Assembly: GCA_035602605.1 (NCBI GenBank)
Contig: DATNLZ010000088.1
Location: 62,001-126,000 of the forward strand
Direction: 5' to 3'
DNA: 64,000 bases
Source of the DNA: DASQHY01 sp035602605
GTDB lineage: Bacteria; Acidobacteriota; Terriglobia; Acidiferrales; UBA7541
Shown: one piece after another, positions 1 to 8,908 of the stretch
Layout: every line of letters starts with the position of its first letter
Numbering within the stretch: position 1 is the stretch's first letter
Translations under genes and position numbers: made by a program
The notes under the pieces: generated by a model
The model's database searches: none
Seen by the model: only the letters and a program-made list of their open reading frames with translations
What the model was told of the DNA's origin: nothing

Positions 1-2
1 CG

Positions 3-536
3 AACTTGTTTTGGATCGCGACGATGCTGGGCGGCGGGGAAACGTCGCGCTACTGGCATCCTTGGGCGGGTGTGCTTTTCGCCATTTCCATGGCGGTGAT
101 GTACTCGCACTGGCGCCAGGATATGCGGGAAACCGAAGCGGACCGCAAGTGGCGGGCGTCGATGGGCCACTATGTCCGCAATGAAGACCAGGAATTGCCG
201 CCCGTTGGGCGATTCAATTACGGTCAAAAACTGTTCTTTTGGGTGATGTTGTGGGCCGTAGCCGCGCTGCTTGTGTCCGGCTTCGGATTATGGAACGTCG
301 ATTTGATTCCGTGGAGCCTGCGCTGGCTGCGGTACGCGGCGGTGCTAGTGCATGTGGTAGCGGCGCTGATCACGATCGGCGCGTTCATTATTCACGTGTA
401 CATGGGAACGGCGATGGTGCGCGGCGGGTTTAGCAGCATCATCCGAGGCGTGGTGACCCCCGCGTGGGCGCGCACCCATCACCGGCTTTGGTACGAACAA
501 CAGACCGGGCAATCCGACGCACGCTCGCATAAATGA
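3..536 (+). CDS. Formate dehydrogenase cytochrome b subunit (gamma), 5' partial
   Basis: This is the C-terminal part of the membrane cytochrome b subunit of a respiratory formate dehydrogenase (FdnI/FdoI family), which passes electrons from the periplasmic catalytic subunits to quinone. The frame is open to the left edge, so the real start lies outside the window. Three hydrophobic segments are visible, at about residues 20-36, 78-97 and 112-135 of the visible part, with histidines suited to haem b ligation (YWHPWAG, YSHW, VLVHVV and IIHVYMG). The C-terminus ends in a polar tail. The stop overlaps the start of fdhE by 4 bases (ATGA), which supports co-transcription and the assignment. The catalytic and iron-sulfur subunits would be expected just upstream. 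Confidence 0.9.
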   Translation, partial: NLFWIATMLGGGETSRYWHPWAGVLFAISMAVMYSHWRQDMRETEADRKWRASMGHYVRNEDQELPPVGRFNYGQKLFFWVMLWAVAALLVSGFGLWNVDLIPWSLRWLRYAAVLVHVVAALITIGAFIIHVYMGTAMVRGGFSSIIRGVVTPAWARTHHRLWYEQQTGQSDARSHK

Positions 537-1342
537 CCGGGACCTGGGAGGCGCGAATCCGGCGCGCGGAAGTGTTGGCTACGCGGTTTTCCTTCGCGAC
601 AGAGATTCTTCAGTTCTATCAATCCGTTGCGGCTTTTCAGCAAAAATTGTGCAAACACCTTCGAGCAGGCGCCGCCGACGGGAAGGCTTTTCGGTCCGGC
701 TCTTTTCGCGACGCTTTCGACATCAGCGCAGTCCTTCCCCAGTTTCCGGAATTGCTTGCTCTTGTGGCGCGAGCCGGTCCGCAACCGCTTGCCGCGGCGG
801 CGACGGAATTGGCGTCGCGCGACGGGGCAAGATGGGAGGAAATGCTTAGGGCTTACGTTTTTGCGGGAAGCCTGGGCGAGGGTCCCATCGAGCCGCTGGC
901 TGCGTTTTTCGCGCGCGCCGTGCTCGAACCGTACGCCGAAGTTCTTGCCGCGCTTTTACCGGGAGCGCCGTTGCATTCGGCGCCGCTGCGCTGCCCGCTA
1001 TGCGGCGCACTGCCGGTATGCGGAGTGTTGCGCCCTGAGGGCGACGGCGGCAAACGATTTTTGTTGTGCTCATTCTGCGCGACGGAATGGGAGTTTCGGC
1101 GGATTCTGTGTTCTTGCTGCGGCGAAGAGGATGAAAAGAAGCTACCCGTCTACGTGGCGGAACAATTATCGCACATTCGCGTGGAAGCCTGCGAGACCTG
1201 CAAATTTTCTTTGCGCACGATCGACCTAACCAAGGACGGCCACGCGATTCCGATCGTGGACGACCTGGCGGCGATTCCGCTGTTACTGTGGGCCGAGGAG
1301 CACGGCTATAAGCGGCTGCAGCCGAACTTGCTTGGCAGCTGA
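533..1342 (+). CDS. fdhE: Formate dehydrogenase accessory protein FdhE
   Basis: FdhE is a cytoplasmic rubredoxin-like protein needed to mature exported formate dehydrogenases before Tat transport. The 269-residue product has the family length and four CxxC pairs in the right order: CPLC near residue 153, CSFC near 179, CSCC near 194 and CETC near 219. Its C-terminus carries the conserved pattern with VDDLAAIPLLLWAEE. The ATG overlaps the stop of the cytochrome b gene, so translation is probably coupled. It is the last gene of the formate dehydrogenase operon here. An antisense frame of more than 200 codons covers part of it and looks like a by-product of base composition. Confidence 0.93.
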   Translation: MTGTWEARIRRAEVLATRFSFATEILQFYQSVAAFQQKLCKHLRAGAADGKAFRSGSFRDAFDISAVLPQFPELLALVARAGPQPLAAAATELASRDGARWEEMLRAYVFAGSLGEGPIEPLAAFFARAVLEPYAEVLAALLPGAPLHSAPLRCPLCGALPVCGVLRPEGDGGKRFLLCSFCATEWEFRRILCSCCGEEDEKKLPVYVAEQLSHIRVEACETCKFSLRTIDLTKDGHAIPIVDDLAAIPLLLWAEEHGYKRLQPNLLGS

Positions 1343-1488
1343 GCGGAACCGACCAAGCTCGATCGGCACTGGTAATTCTGTGTACCCCGAGCAAGCGTCG
1401 ATCGAGTTCCCGCAGCTCCGTAGTACTATCACCCGGGAGACTGCATTCTGTCTGTTCTCCCCGTGCGGACCTGCCGCCAATGGAGCGT

Positions 1489-2163
1489 ATGCGCATCCTA
1501 GTCGTTGAAGACGAGCACAAGGTAGCAAGCTTTATTGCCCGCGCCCTACGCGAAGCAGCCTATGCCGTCGATGTCGCGGCGACAGGTCAGAAGGCGCTCG
1601 AACTGGCTTCCGATACCACGTACGACGTCATCCTGCTGGATATTCGGCTGCCCGGACTGAGCGGTATTGAAGTGTGCCGAGAGCTGCGGCAATCGGGAGT
1701 CGAAACGCCAATTCTGATGTTGACGGCTCGCAGTTTGGTTACGCAGCGGGTGGAAGGACTCAATGCCGGTGCCGATGACTACCTAACCAAACCGTTCGCG
1801 ATAGCCGAACTGCGAGCTAGAGTTCATGCGCTCATCCGCCGGGCACTTCATCAAGGTGGATCCAAGCTGAGCTATGAAGACATCCAGCTTGACAGGCACC
1901 GCCGACGGGTAACAAGAAATGGAATGACCATTCCACTCAGCTCTAAAGAATTTGCATTACTGGAATTCATGTTGCTTCGGGCGCCCGAACCAGTAACGCG
2001 CAGCGAGATCGTGGAACATGTCTGGGACACCAATTTCGATAGTGAGACGAACCTCGTCGAAGTCTACATTAATCGCCTTCGGCAAAAAATCGATGAGCAT
2101 CGGTCGATCAAGTTGATTCACACCATTCGCGGCGTAGGATACCGACTAGGCCGGCCAGAATGA
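1489..2163 (+). CDS. OmpR/PhoB-family response regulator
   Basis: Two-component DNA-binding regulator of 224 residues. The receiver domain begins MRILVVEDEH, has the acidic pair at residues 8-9, the phosphoacceptor aspartate at about 51 (VILLDIRLPG) and the lysine in DDYLTKPF near 100. A winged-helix output domain fills the C-terminal half, with the SSKEFALLE and GVGYRLG patterns of the OmpR group. I chose the ATG at 1489 because the family starts there; an in-frame ATG three codons earlier (1480) is the alternative. The stop overlaps the kinase start by 4 bases. The TonB receptor downstream is a plausible target, which is an inference from position only. Confidence 0.93.
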   Translation: MRILVVEDEHKVASFIARALREAAYAVDVAATGQKALELASDTTYDVILLDIRLPGLSGIEVCRELRQSGVETPILMLTARSLVTQRVEGLNAGADDYLTKPFAIAELRARVHALIRRALHQGGSKLSYEDIQLDRHRRRVTRNGMTIPLSSKEFALLEFMLLRAPEPVTRSEIVEHVWDTNFDSETNLVEVYINRLRQKIDEHRSIKLIHTIRGVGYRLGRPE

Positions 2164-3557
2164 TTACGAACTCGATTCGCTTACGCATGATGCTGTTGTT
2201 CTGCGGAGTAGTCGGAGTTCTGCTGGCCGGATCCCATCTAGGCTACTATGCGCTCCTGCGCAGAGAGATTCGTTCTCAATTGGACCGGCAGCTCCAGGGG
2301 GCCGCCGCTCCGGTACTGCGAGATTTAATTTCCGAACCAAACAGTCAAGACATCAACGAATTCAATTTAGTGGACGAGTATTTTGAGCTGATCGATGCCT
2401 CTGGCCATGTTCTGCAGCGCTCGCGGAACCTGCAGAATTGGGCGATTGGGTTAGAGGCACTGCCGCGGTCCCCTTCCGAAACGGCCTGTAGAACGATTGC
2501 GGGAGGACACGACTCGATGATGCGAGTCTGCTCGATCCCCTTTAGACGTGGCGCTGAAACCTTATTTCTCATCGTCGCGATGCCCACTCAACAGGCTGAG
2601 CAGGCATTAGGCAACTTCACGCGCGTAACTTTGGTGCTGCTGCCGTTAGGTCTGTTGCTGACAGCAGTGATTTCCGCATGGTATGTGGGCCGGAGTCTGA
2701 GACCCATTGCTGATCTCACCGCCCACGCTGCCCGCATGACGAAGCGTGTTTCAGATCCACTGCGGAAAGATGATTTGTTGCTGCTGCCGATAAAGAATCC
2801 TCACGATGAACTCGGACGCCTGGCTGCAACGTTTAACGAGCTGCTTGTGCATGTGGACTCCGCGCTAGGTCAACTGCGGCAGTTTGTATCCGATGCTTCC
2901 CACGAGCTGCGTACTCCGCTTTCTGTGCTCCAGGGTGAGACCGAACTCCTGCTGTCTGAACCAGAGTTGCCGGCGAAATATGGGAAGACTCTCAACATAA
3001 TCCTTGACGAGCTGGAAAAGTTGAGCCGCATTGTTGAAAGTCTGTTTACCCTCGCGATGGCCGATGCCGGACAACTTCGACTGGCGGCAGAAGCTCTTTA
3101 TCTCAACGAGGTGTTGGAGGAGACCTGCGTGTTGGCCGACCAACTGGCAAGATCGAAACACATCACGATTGAACGGAAACTGAGTGAAGAAATCCCTTAT
3201 TTTGGAGATGAAGGATCCCTGCGCGAGCTTTTCCTTATATTTCTCGACAATGCCGTGAAATACTCGCCATCGGAGACGCGCATCCGTGTGGATATCCATA
3301 AGAATGATGGTGTGGTCCGCATTCAGTTCCAAGATTATGGCATCGGTATCCCACCCGAGCATCTCCCGCGCATTTTCGAACGTTTTTATCGAGTGCTAGA
3401 GAACACTGGCGGAGAAGCACGAAATGGTGGATTAGGTTTGGCAATCGCGCAAGCAATCGTGAGTTCTCAAAATGGAGTTATTGAATGCCAGAGCGAGCCA
3501 GGCGTAGGTTCTACGTTCACGGTTTCCCTTCCGAGTTCCCCGGGATCTCGTAGTTAA
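2160..3557 (+). CDS. Sensor histidine kinase (HAMP, HisKA, HATPase)
   Basis: Membrane partner of the preceding response regulator, 465 residues. A first membrane helix lies at about residues 9-29 and a second at about 154-174, with a periplasmic sensor domain of about 125 residues between them. A HAMP linker follows. The H-box FVSDASHELRTPLSVL puts the phosphorylated histidine at about 248. The ATP-binding domain shows the N-box (FLDNAVKYSP), G1 (DYGIGIPPE), F-box (FERFYR) and G2 (GGLGLAIAQ). All catalytic motifs are present, so the protein should be active. The architecture resembles the CusS/QseC group, but the signal is not evident from sequence. Confidence 0.93.
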   Translation: MITNSIRLRMMLLFCGVVGVLLAGSHLGYYALLRREIRSQLDRQLQGAAAPVLRDLISEPNSQDINEFNLVDEYFELIDASGHVLQRSRNLQNWAIGLEALPRSPSETACRTIAGGHDSMMRVCSIPFRRGAETLFLIVAMPTQQAEQALGNFTRVTLVLLPLGLLLTAVISAWYVGRSLRPIADLTAHAARMTKRVSDPLRKDDLLLLPIKNPHDELGRLAATFNELLVHVDSALGQLRQFVSDASHELRTPLSVLQGETELLLSEPELPAKYGKTLNIILDELEKLSRIVESLFTLAMADAGQLRLAAEALYLNEVLEETCVLADQLARSKHITIERKLSEEIPYFGDEGSLRELFLIFLDNAVKYSPSETRIRVDIHKNDGVVRIQFQDYGIGIPPEHLPRIFERFYRVLENTGGEARNGGLGLAIAQAIVSSQNGVIECQSEPGVGSTFTVSLPSSPGSRS

Positions 3558-3704
3558 ACAAACTTTAATTCTGTTTCAAGGCTTTACCGTGCCTCACGAG
3601 TTCAAAGTGCGCAGCACGTTATTCGAAGCGCGGAACTGGAACCTTCTTCGGGCTCCCGACAACGTAAAACGCGATTGGACCAAGAGGTCTTCGCGGAGGC
3701 GGGC

Positions 3705-6700
3705 ATGAAAAGCAAGACTCGGGTGTTCGTCTGGTCAGTATGTTTAATAGCAGCAAGCGCTGTGATATCAGCTCCGGCGGGAGGGCAAGTTGCCGGAGGC
3801 ACGATACTAGGCACCATAACCGACCCCACAGGTGCGGTCATTTCCGACGCACAAATCTCCGTTACCAATCTGAAGACGAATGTGGTGCGCGAAACCACCA
3901 CGAATAGCGACGGGTTTTACACGGTGCCTAACCTACTGCCTGGAGACTATGTAATCGCCGCGACGGCGACGGGTTTTGCCAAAAGCGTAGCCTCGGGCGT
4001 AACTCTCACAGTCGGGGCTCAGCAGCTTGTGAATCTGAGCCTGCGAGTCGGTACCAGCGCACAACGGATTGAAGTTACCGGCGCAGCGCCCACGGTCGAC
4101 TTAACAACATCAACCGTTAGCGGTGTTGTCAACTCCACTACCATTCGTGAGCTGCCGATTAACGGGCGGGACTGGACGCAGTTGGCGACCCTGCAACCCG
4201 GGGTTGCCACCATTAACACTCAGCCGAGCATTTCTAATCTTAGCTCGGGAAGAGGTCAGCGCGGCTTCGGTGTTCAAATGACCATCTCCGGGGGCCGGCC
4301 TCAGCAAAACAACTACCGGTTAGACGGCGTCAGTATCAATGACTTCTCAAACGGAGCTCCGGGCAGTGCCTTGGGAGCTACATTCGGCGTAGAGGCCATC
4401 CAGCAATTTTCCGTCTTAACCAGTGCCTACAACGCGGAGTACGGCAAATCCTCCGGCGGCGTTATCAATGCCATTACGCGGTCAGGAGCCAACGACTTTC
4501 ACGGCGACGTGTATGAGTTCCTTCGGAACAGTGCGCTCGATGCGCGAAACTTTTTTGATAGGGCCGGGGTTCCGCCGTTTCGGCGAAATCAGTTTGGAGC
4601 CGCGGGCGGCGGACCTATCCGCAAGGACAGCACATTCATATTCGCAAATTATGAGGGGTTGCGTCAGTCGCTGGGAGTTACGAACACGACCACCACTCCG
4701 TCCGCGAGAGCGCGTGCCGGAATTCTTCTCGACAAAACTGTGACAGTCGATCCGCTGGTGCGGCCGTTCCTGGATTTGTATCCGTTGCCAAATGTAGACC
4801 CGCAGGCGGGAGGAGAGAGAGGGAAGTTTATTATTACCACGCAGCAACTGACGCTCGAAGACTTTTTCACCACTCGAGTCGACCACCGATTTTCGAGCAA
4901 GGATGCTCTGGCTGGAACCTACCTATTCGATCGTTCCAACGTCACGCAGCCTGATGAGTTCAACAACAAATTGGTCAATTTTCACACCCGACAACAAGTT
5001 CTTGCTGTCGAAGAGACCCACATCTTCAGCCCCCAGGCGCTAAACTCGGTGCGATTCGGATTGTCTCGCGAGCCGGCTTTGATCGGGGACACTTCGACGG
5101 CGACCAATTCGCAGGCGACGAATCTGTCGTTGGGCTTTGTGCCCGGCCTGCCCGCGGGAGGGTTGCGGATTCCGGGAATAACGAATTTTAGCGGTGGGAG
5201 GAATGGCGTTTCCTTCTACAACTTCCACTGGACCTCGATACAAGCTTATGACGATTTTTTTCTCACTCGAGGTTTGCACGCTATCAAGCTGGGCTTCGCT
5301 TTCGAACGAATTCGCAACAACATTCTTTCCGCGAGCAACCCTAATGGGGTGTTTTCGTTCGGCTCACTGGAGAATTTTCTCACGAACAAACCGCGCATTT
5401 TGACGGCTTCGCCGCCAGGAACGGTTACCCCTCGGGGTCTCCGCCAAAGCATCGTCGCCGGTTACATCCAGGACGACTGGCGCTGGCGTACTAACCTTAC
5501 CCTGAACTTAGGTTTGCGGTACGAGATGGCGACTGTACCGACAGAGGTGCACGGAAAGATTTCGACATTGCGACACGTCACCGATAACAACTCGCTGAAC
5601 CATCTGGGAGACCCTTTCTTTGATAACCCCACGTTGCATAACTTCGCACCGCGGATTGGCTTTTCGTGGGACCCTTTCAAGAACGGAAAGACCGCCGTCC
5701 GCGGAGGTTTTGGGCTGTACGACAGCCTGCCGCTCCCGTACTTGTTCGAACTGCTGACGATCTCTGCGGCTCCGTTTTACCAATCCTTTTCGGCCGGCTC
5801 CTTGCCGGCTGGCACATTCCCATCCGGAGCATTCCAGCTGATTAATGGCAATCCGGCGGCCCTGCGCTACACCTACATTGAGCCTCACCCGCACCGCAAC
5901 TATGTGATGCAGTGGAATCTGAACATCCAGCGCGATCTGGGGAAAAATCTGATGACTTCTGTCGGTTACGTATCGTCACGGGGCGTACACCAACCATTTC
6001 GCGTAGACGACATGAACCTGGTGCTTCCCACGCTTACGCCGCAGGGCTACCTGTGGCCTTCCGATAAGGATAAGAGCGTAAAAGTAAATCCCAGCGTGGG
6101 ACTGCTCAACGGACTGATGTGGAGCGAAAATACATTTTACCACGCGCTGGAGGCGCAGGTGAAGAAGTTAATGGGCCACGGCTTCCAGCTTCAGGGAAGC
6201 TTCACATGGAGCAAGAGCATCGATAGCGGTTCGGCGACCATCGCGGGCGATTCGTTTGCAAATTCTCAGTCCAGTTTGCCTTGGTTCGCTCCGAGGCTGG
6301 CTCGTGGCTTGTCCGATTTCAATGTCGGAAGGAATTTGGTCATCAGCTATACGTGGAATATCCCAACACCCAGGTCTTTGCCCAGCGCAGCCAGCTTCGC
6401 TCTCGGCGGGTGGGAGCTAGGTGGTATCTACCAGGCCAGGGACGGACAGCCTTTCAGTGCGATCATTGGCGGTGATCCGCTGGGGGAGAAGAGCTCCGAT
6501 ACAACGGGCAGCGCCGATGCTCCCAACCGGGTATCGGGTCCGGGATGCCAATCGCTGGTCAATCCAGGACATTCCGAGAATTACATCAAGCTGGAGTGCT
6601 TTACCTTTCCTAGCCCAAAAAATCTTCGTGGGAATCTGGGCCGAAACACTTTGACTGGGCCAGGCCTGTCGAACTTTGATTTTTTGCTGGTTAAGAACAC

Positions 6701-6905
6701 TCACATTCCGAAGGGTTCTGAGACGTTTAACATTCAATTCCGGTGGGAGATTTTTAATCTTTTCAACCGGGCCAATTTCGCGCAGCCACTCGATCACAAC
6801 ACCCTCTATGACGAGTTTGGAAAGCCGGTCGATTTCGCCGGATCAATTACTTCCACACAGACGCCCTCAAGGCAGATGCAGTTTGGATTAAAGGTGATTT
6901 GGTGA
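3705..6905 (+). CDS. Oar-like TonB-dependent receptor with carboxypeptidase-regulatory domain
   Basis: Large outer-membrane receptor of 1066 residues. It begins with a signal peptide (about residues 1-25), then a carboxypeptidase-regulatory-like beta-sandwich (about 30-115, with GTILGTITDPTGAVISDA and the DGFYTVPNLLPGDY pattern), a TonB plug (about 120-250, with ELPINGRDWTQLATLQPGV and DGVSINDFSNG) and a long beta-barrel ending QFGLKVIW. This architecture is much expanded in Acidobacteriota and usually imports oligosaccharides or other large nutrients; the substrate is unknown. I chose the ATG at 3705 because GGAGG stands 5 bases before it and the signal peptide starts there; a TTG 10 codons earlier is unlikely. 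It follows a two-component system. Confidence 0.92.
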   Translation: MKSKTRVFVWSVCLIAASAVISAPAGGQVAGGTILGTITDPTGAVISDAQISVTNLKTNVVRETTTNSDGFYTVPNLLPGDYVIAATATGFAKSVASGVTLTVGAQQLVNLSLRVGTSAQRIEVTGAAPTVDLTTSTVSGVVNSTTIRELPINGRDWTQLATLQPGVATINTQPSISNLSSGRGQRGFGVQMTISGGRPQQNNYRLDGVSINDFSNGAPGSALGATFGVEAIQQFSVLTSAYNAEYGKSSGGVINAITRSGANDFHGDVYEFLRNSALDARNFFDRAGVPPFRRNQFGAAGGGPIRKDSTFIFANYEGLRQSLGVTNTTTTPSARARAGILLDKTVTVDPLVRPFLDLYPLPNVDPQAGGERGKFIITTQQLTLEDFFTTRVDHRFSSKDALAGTYLFDRSNVTQPDEFNNKLVNFHTRQQVLAVEETHIFSPQALNSVRFGLSREPALIGDTSTATNSQATNLSLGFVPGLPAGGLRIPGITNFSGGRNGVSFYNFHWTSIQAYDDFFLTRGLHAIKLGFAFERIRNNILSASNPNGVFSFGSLENFLTNKPRILTASPPGTVTPRGLRQSIVAGYIQDDWRWRTNLTLNLGLRYEMATVPTEVHGKISTLRHVTDNNSLNHLGDPFFDNPTLHNFAPRIGFSWDPFKNGKTAVRGGFGLYDSLPLPYLFELLTISAAPFYQSFSAGSLPAGTFPSGAFQLINGNPAALRYTYIEPHPHRNYVMQWNLNIQRDLGKNLMTSVGYVSSRGVHQPFRVDDMNLVLPTLTPQGYLWPSDKDKSVKVNPSVGLLNGLMWSENTFYHALEAQVKKLMGHGFQLQGSFTWSKSIDSGSATIAGDSFANSQSSLPWFAPRLARGLSDFNVGRNLVISYTWNIPTPRSLPSAASFALGGWELGGIYQARDGQPFSAIIGGDPLGEKSSDTTGSADAPNRVSGPGCQSLVNPGHSENYIKLECFTFPSPKNLRGNLGRNTLTGPGLSNFDFLLVKNTHIPKGSETFNIQFRWEIFNLFNRANFAQPLDHNTLYDEFGKPVDFAGSITSTQTPSRQMQFGLKVIW

Positions 6906-6980
6906 AAAAAGCGAGCGTTTTTTCGCGCTCACTCTCATGCAAGGTTCCGTAAGCGACGCGTAGATCAAAGGAGGAAGGCG

Positions 6981-7463
6981 ATGAAGTTGAAAAAGGCGTG
7001 CGCGATGTTGGCGTTGTTGGTGGTCTTCATATGCGCAGTATCGTCGGTTGCCCAGGTAACCCCGGACACTCACATTTACGCTCAGAAATTGGTTGATGAA
7101 ATCATTGCCAAGCACCCTGAACTGAAACAGATCGGCCTGCACACGACACCCCCGAACAGCTCGCAAAGCGTCATCATCGCAATCAACGACAGGAAAAAAA
7201 TCGGCAAGAAATCGGACCCCGATGACTTGGAGGTTATGAAGACCGGGAAGCCTTCCGCAGAGTTGATAGAGAGAAAGGGAATCTACGATCTTGGATTCCC
7301 ACTATTGGACCGATCGGGAACGATTATAGGAACTGCTGTCATGGAGATCAAGCTATCCGCCGAGAGCACCAAAGACGGCGCCCTGAGCCGGGGCAAGATC
7401 ATTCAGGAAGAGCTCCGAAAGGAAATTCCGTCAAAAGAAAAACTTTTCGAAAAAGTTCACTAG
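6981..7463 (+). CDS. Small secreted protein of unknown function
   Basis: A 160-residue protein with a clear signal peptide (MKLKKACAMLALLVVFICAV, cleavage likely near AQ at 25-26). The mature part reads like a small alpha/beta sensor or PAS/Cache-type fold: a helix with KLVDEIIAKHPELKQIGLH, then strands including VIIAIND, and a repeat-like segment LGFPLLDRSGTIIGTAVMEIKL that resembles the core of periplasmic sensory domains. The C-terminus is a charged helix. The ribosome site AAAGGAGG is strong and about 8 bases upstream. No enzymatic motif is seen. It lies downstream of the receptor and upstream of the YncE-like genes, perhaps in the same transcription unit. Confidence 0.8.
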   Translation: MKLKKACAMLALLVVFICAVSSVAQVTPDTHIYAQKLVDEIIAKHPELKQIGLHTTPPNSSQSVIIAINDRKKIGKKSDPDDLEVMKTGKPSAELIERKGIYDLGFPLLDRSGTIIGTAVMEIKLSAESTKDGALSRGKIIQEELRKEIPSKEKLFEKVH

Positions 7464-7564
7464 AACCTTCCGATTCGTCGATTCGTTAGATGGCGGCTAA
7501 TGGCGACTCTTTATTCGGCTGAACGTCGAGCGCTGGACAACTCGGGGTAAAGGAGAAACACAGA

Positions 7565-8581
7565 GTGAAACGATATCTGCTGATCGGTCTGGTGGCGATT
7601 GCAGTCGGGGCCGTAGTTGGATGGGCGCGGCAAGGCGGCGCGGGACTTCCGCTGCGCCTCGCAAAATCGATCGCTCTTCCGAAGGGCTTTTCGCATTTCG
7701 ACCACTTTGGCGCGGATGCGAAAGGCAATCGTCTGTTCGCTACGTTTGAAGATCACAATACGGTTGAGGTATTCGATCTAACGACGGGTAAGACTCTTCG
7801 CAGTATTCCGGGATTCAGCGTACCGCACAACGTTCTGTACCTACCGGACCTCAACGAAGTGGTCATCACCGACGGAGCCGGAACCTTCACTTTGCTCCGC
7901 GGGGACACTCTGGAAAGAATTACTACCGTTAAGCTCGCGATCAACGCAGATTTCGTGGTCTACGATCCACGGCTGCAGCTTTTTTATGTAACCAACGGCG
8001 GGCACGCGGCGAAGATGACATATGGCTTGATTAGCGTGCTGGACAAAAAAGGTAAACACCTCGATGACATAAAGATCGATGGGGCACACATCGAATTTTT
8101 GGCAGCGGAACGATCAGGGCCCAGAATGTTTGTTGGCATTACGGACAAGCACGCCATCGGCGTCGTTGACCGTGACAAGCGCAAAGTGGTTGACGTTTGG
8201 GTGCTTCCGGATGCGGAAGAAAACATTCCATTAGTGCTGGACAAGGATCATGGGCGACTGTTCAGCGTGTCGCGTAAGCCGCCGAAGCTCTTCGTTTTCG
8301 ACGTGTCCTCGGGCAAAGTTGTGGCTTCCCTTCCGAGCGTCGGTGATTCCGATGATATGGCCTATGACGCGAAGCACCGGCGGATTTACGTTTCCGGTGG
8401 CGACGGCTTCGTCAGTGTATACCAGCAAAATGACCCAGACCACTACACCCTGTTAGCCAACGTACCCACCGGGCCGGGTGGAAGTACGTCTACGTTCGTC
8501 CCTGAACTGAACCGGCTCTACGTTGGAGTTCGTCGCGGAACAACTGGCGCGGAGCTGCAAATCTTTGATGTCGTACCTTGA
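7565..8581 (+). CDS. YncE-like secreted beta-propeller protein (copy 1)
   Basis: Exported protein of 338 residues with an N-terminal membrane or signal segment (MKRYLLIGLVAIAVGAVVGW) followed by seven-bladed YncE-type propeller repeats. Repeat units include HFGADAKGNRLFATFEDH, VEVFDLTTGKTLRSIPG, ISVLDKKGKHLDDIKI and LFVFDVSSGKVVASLP. Such proteins bind ligands or DNA-like polymers but have no shared catalysis. The start is GTG at 7565 with AAAGGAG upstream. A second gene of the same length and order of blades follows at 8909, so the pair arose by tandem duplication. No cofactor-binding residues can be recognised. Confidence 0.85.
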   Translation: MKRYLLIGLVAIAVGAVVGWARQGGAGLPLRLAKSIALPKGFSHFDHFGADAKGNRLFATFEDHNTVEVFDLTTGKTLRSIPGFSVPHNVLYLPDLNEVVITDGAGTFTLLRGDTLERITTVKLAINADFVVYDPRLQLFYVTNGGHAAKMTYGLISVLDKKGKHLDDIKIDGAHIEFLAAERSGPRMFVGITDKHAIGVVDRDKRKVVDVWVLPDAEENIPLVLDKDHGRLFSVSRKPPKLFVFDVSSGKVVASLPSVGDSDDMAYDAKHRRIYVSGGDGFVSVYQQNDPDHYTLLANVPTGPGGSTSTFVPELNRLYVGVRRGTTGAELQIFDVVP

Positions 8582-8908
8582 GGCAGCCGGGCAGACCGAC
8601 ACCATGTCCGTACGGCAGTCGGAGTAGGGATCATGATTGCTCACAACGCCGAGTCGGCCCGGGGAGTTTCACCTCGCGATATCGGTGCACCCGATGGAGC
8701 CTTCCGCTCTCCTACAGCGTCGGCGTCCCGGAGGAAGATTCTTACGCGGCTGAATACCCGGCCCGCACGTTCCCCTGTCCATGCTTCGCCGCCGCCCTTG
8801 CGAGCGGCTCCGCATGACTCGGGGCCGATGTGGGTCGCTACATCACATTCGTATGACTTTTGCATTCACTACACCTCGCCGGTTTAACCGGCGCACAGGA
8901 GATCAGCT
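8582..8908. other. Intergenic region between the two YncE-like genes
   Basis: About 327 bases without a convincing coding frame. A plus-strand frame of about 84 codons exists, but its residue composition is arginine/serine/proline-rich and it lacks a ribosome site, so I regard it as non-coding. The only structured element is the perfect palindrome at 8878-8892. Confidence 0.6.
8878..8892. promoter_or_regulatory. Perfect 15-base palindrome before the second YncE gene
   Basis: The arms GCCGGTT and AACCGGC are separated by one T. The palindrome lies four bases upstream of the ribosome site CAGGAG of the gene at 8909. It could be a protein-binding operator or fold as a small leader hairpin that affects translation. 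The first YncE gene has no such element in the same place. Confidence 0.45.

Noticed and set aside
846..1520. A 224-codon minus-strand frame over fdhE
   Set aside because: It covers the antisense of a gene with four intact CxxC motifs and is arginine-rich without motifs.
6904..6936. A/T-rich inverted stretch after the TonB receptor as a terminator
   Set aside because: GAAAAAA and TTTTTTC could pair, and GAGCG/CGCTC also, but the stems are weak and compete; not strong enough to call.
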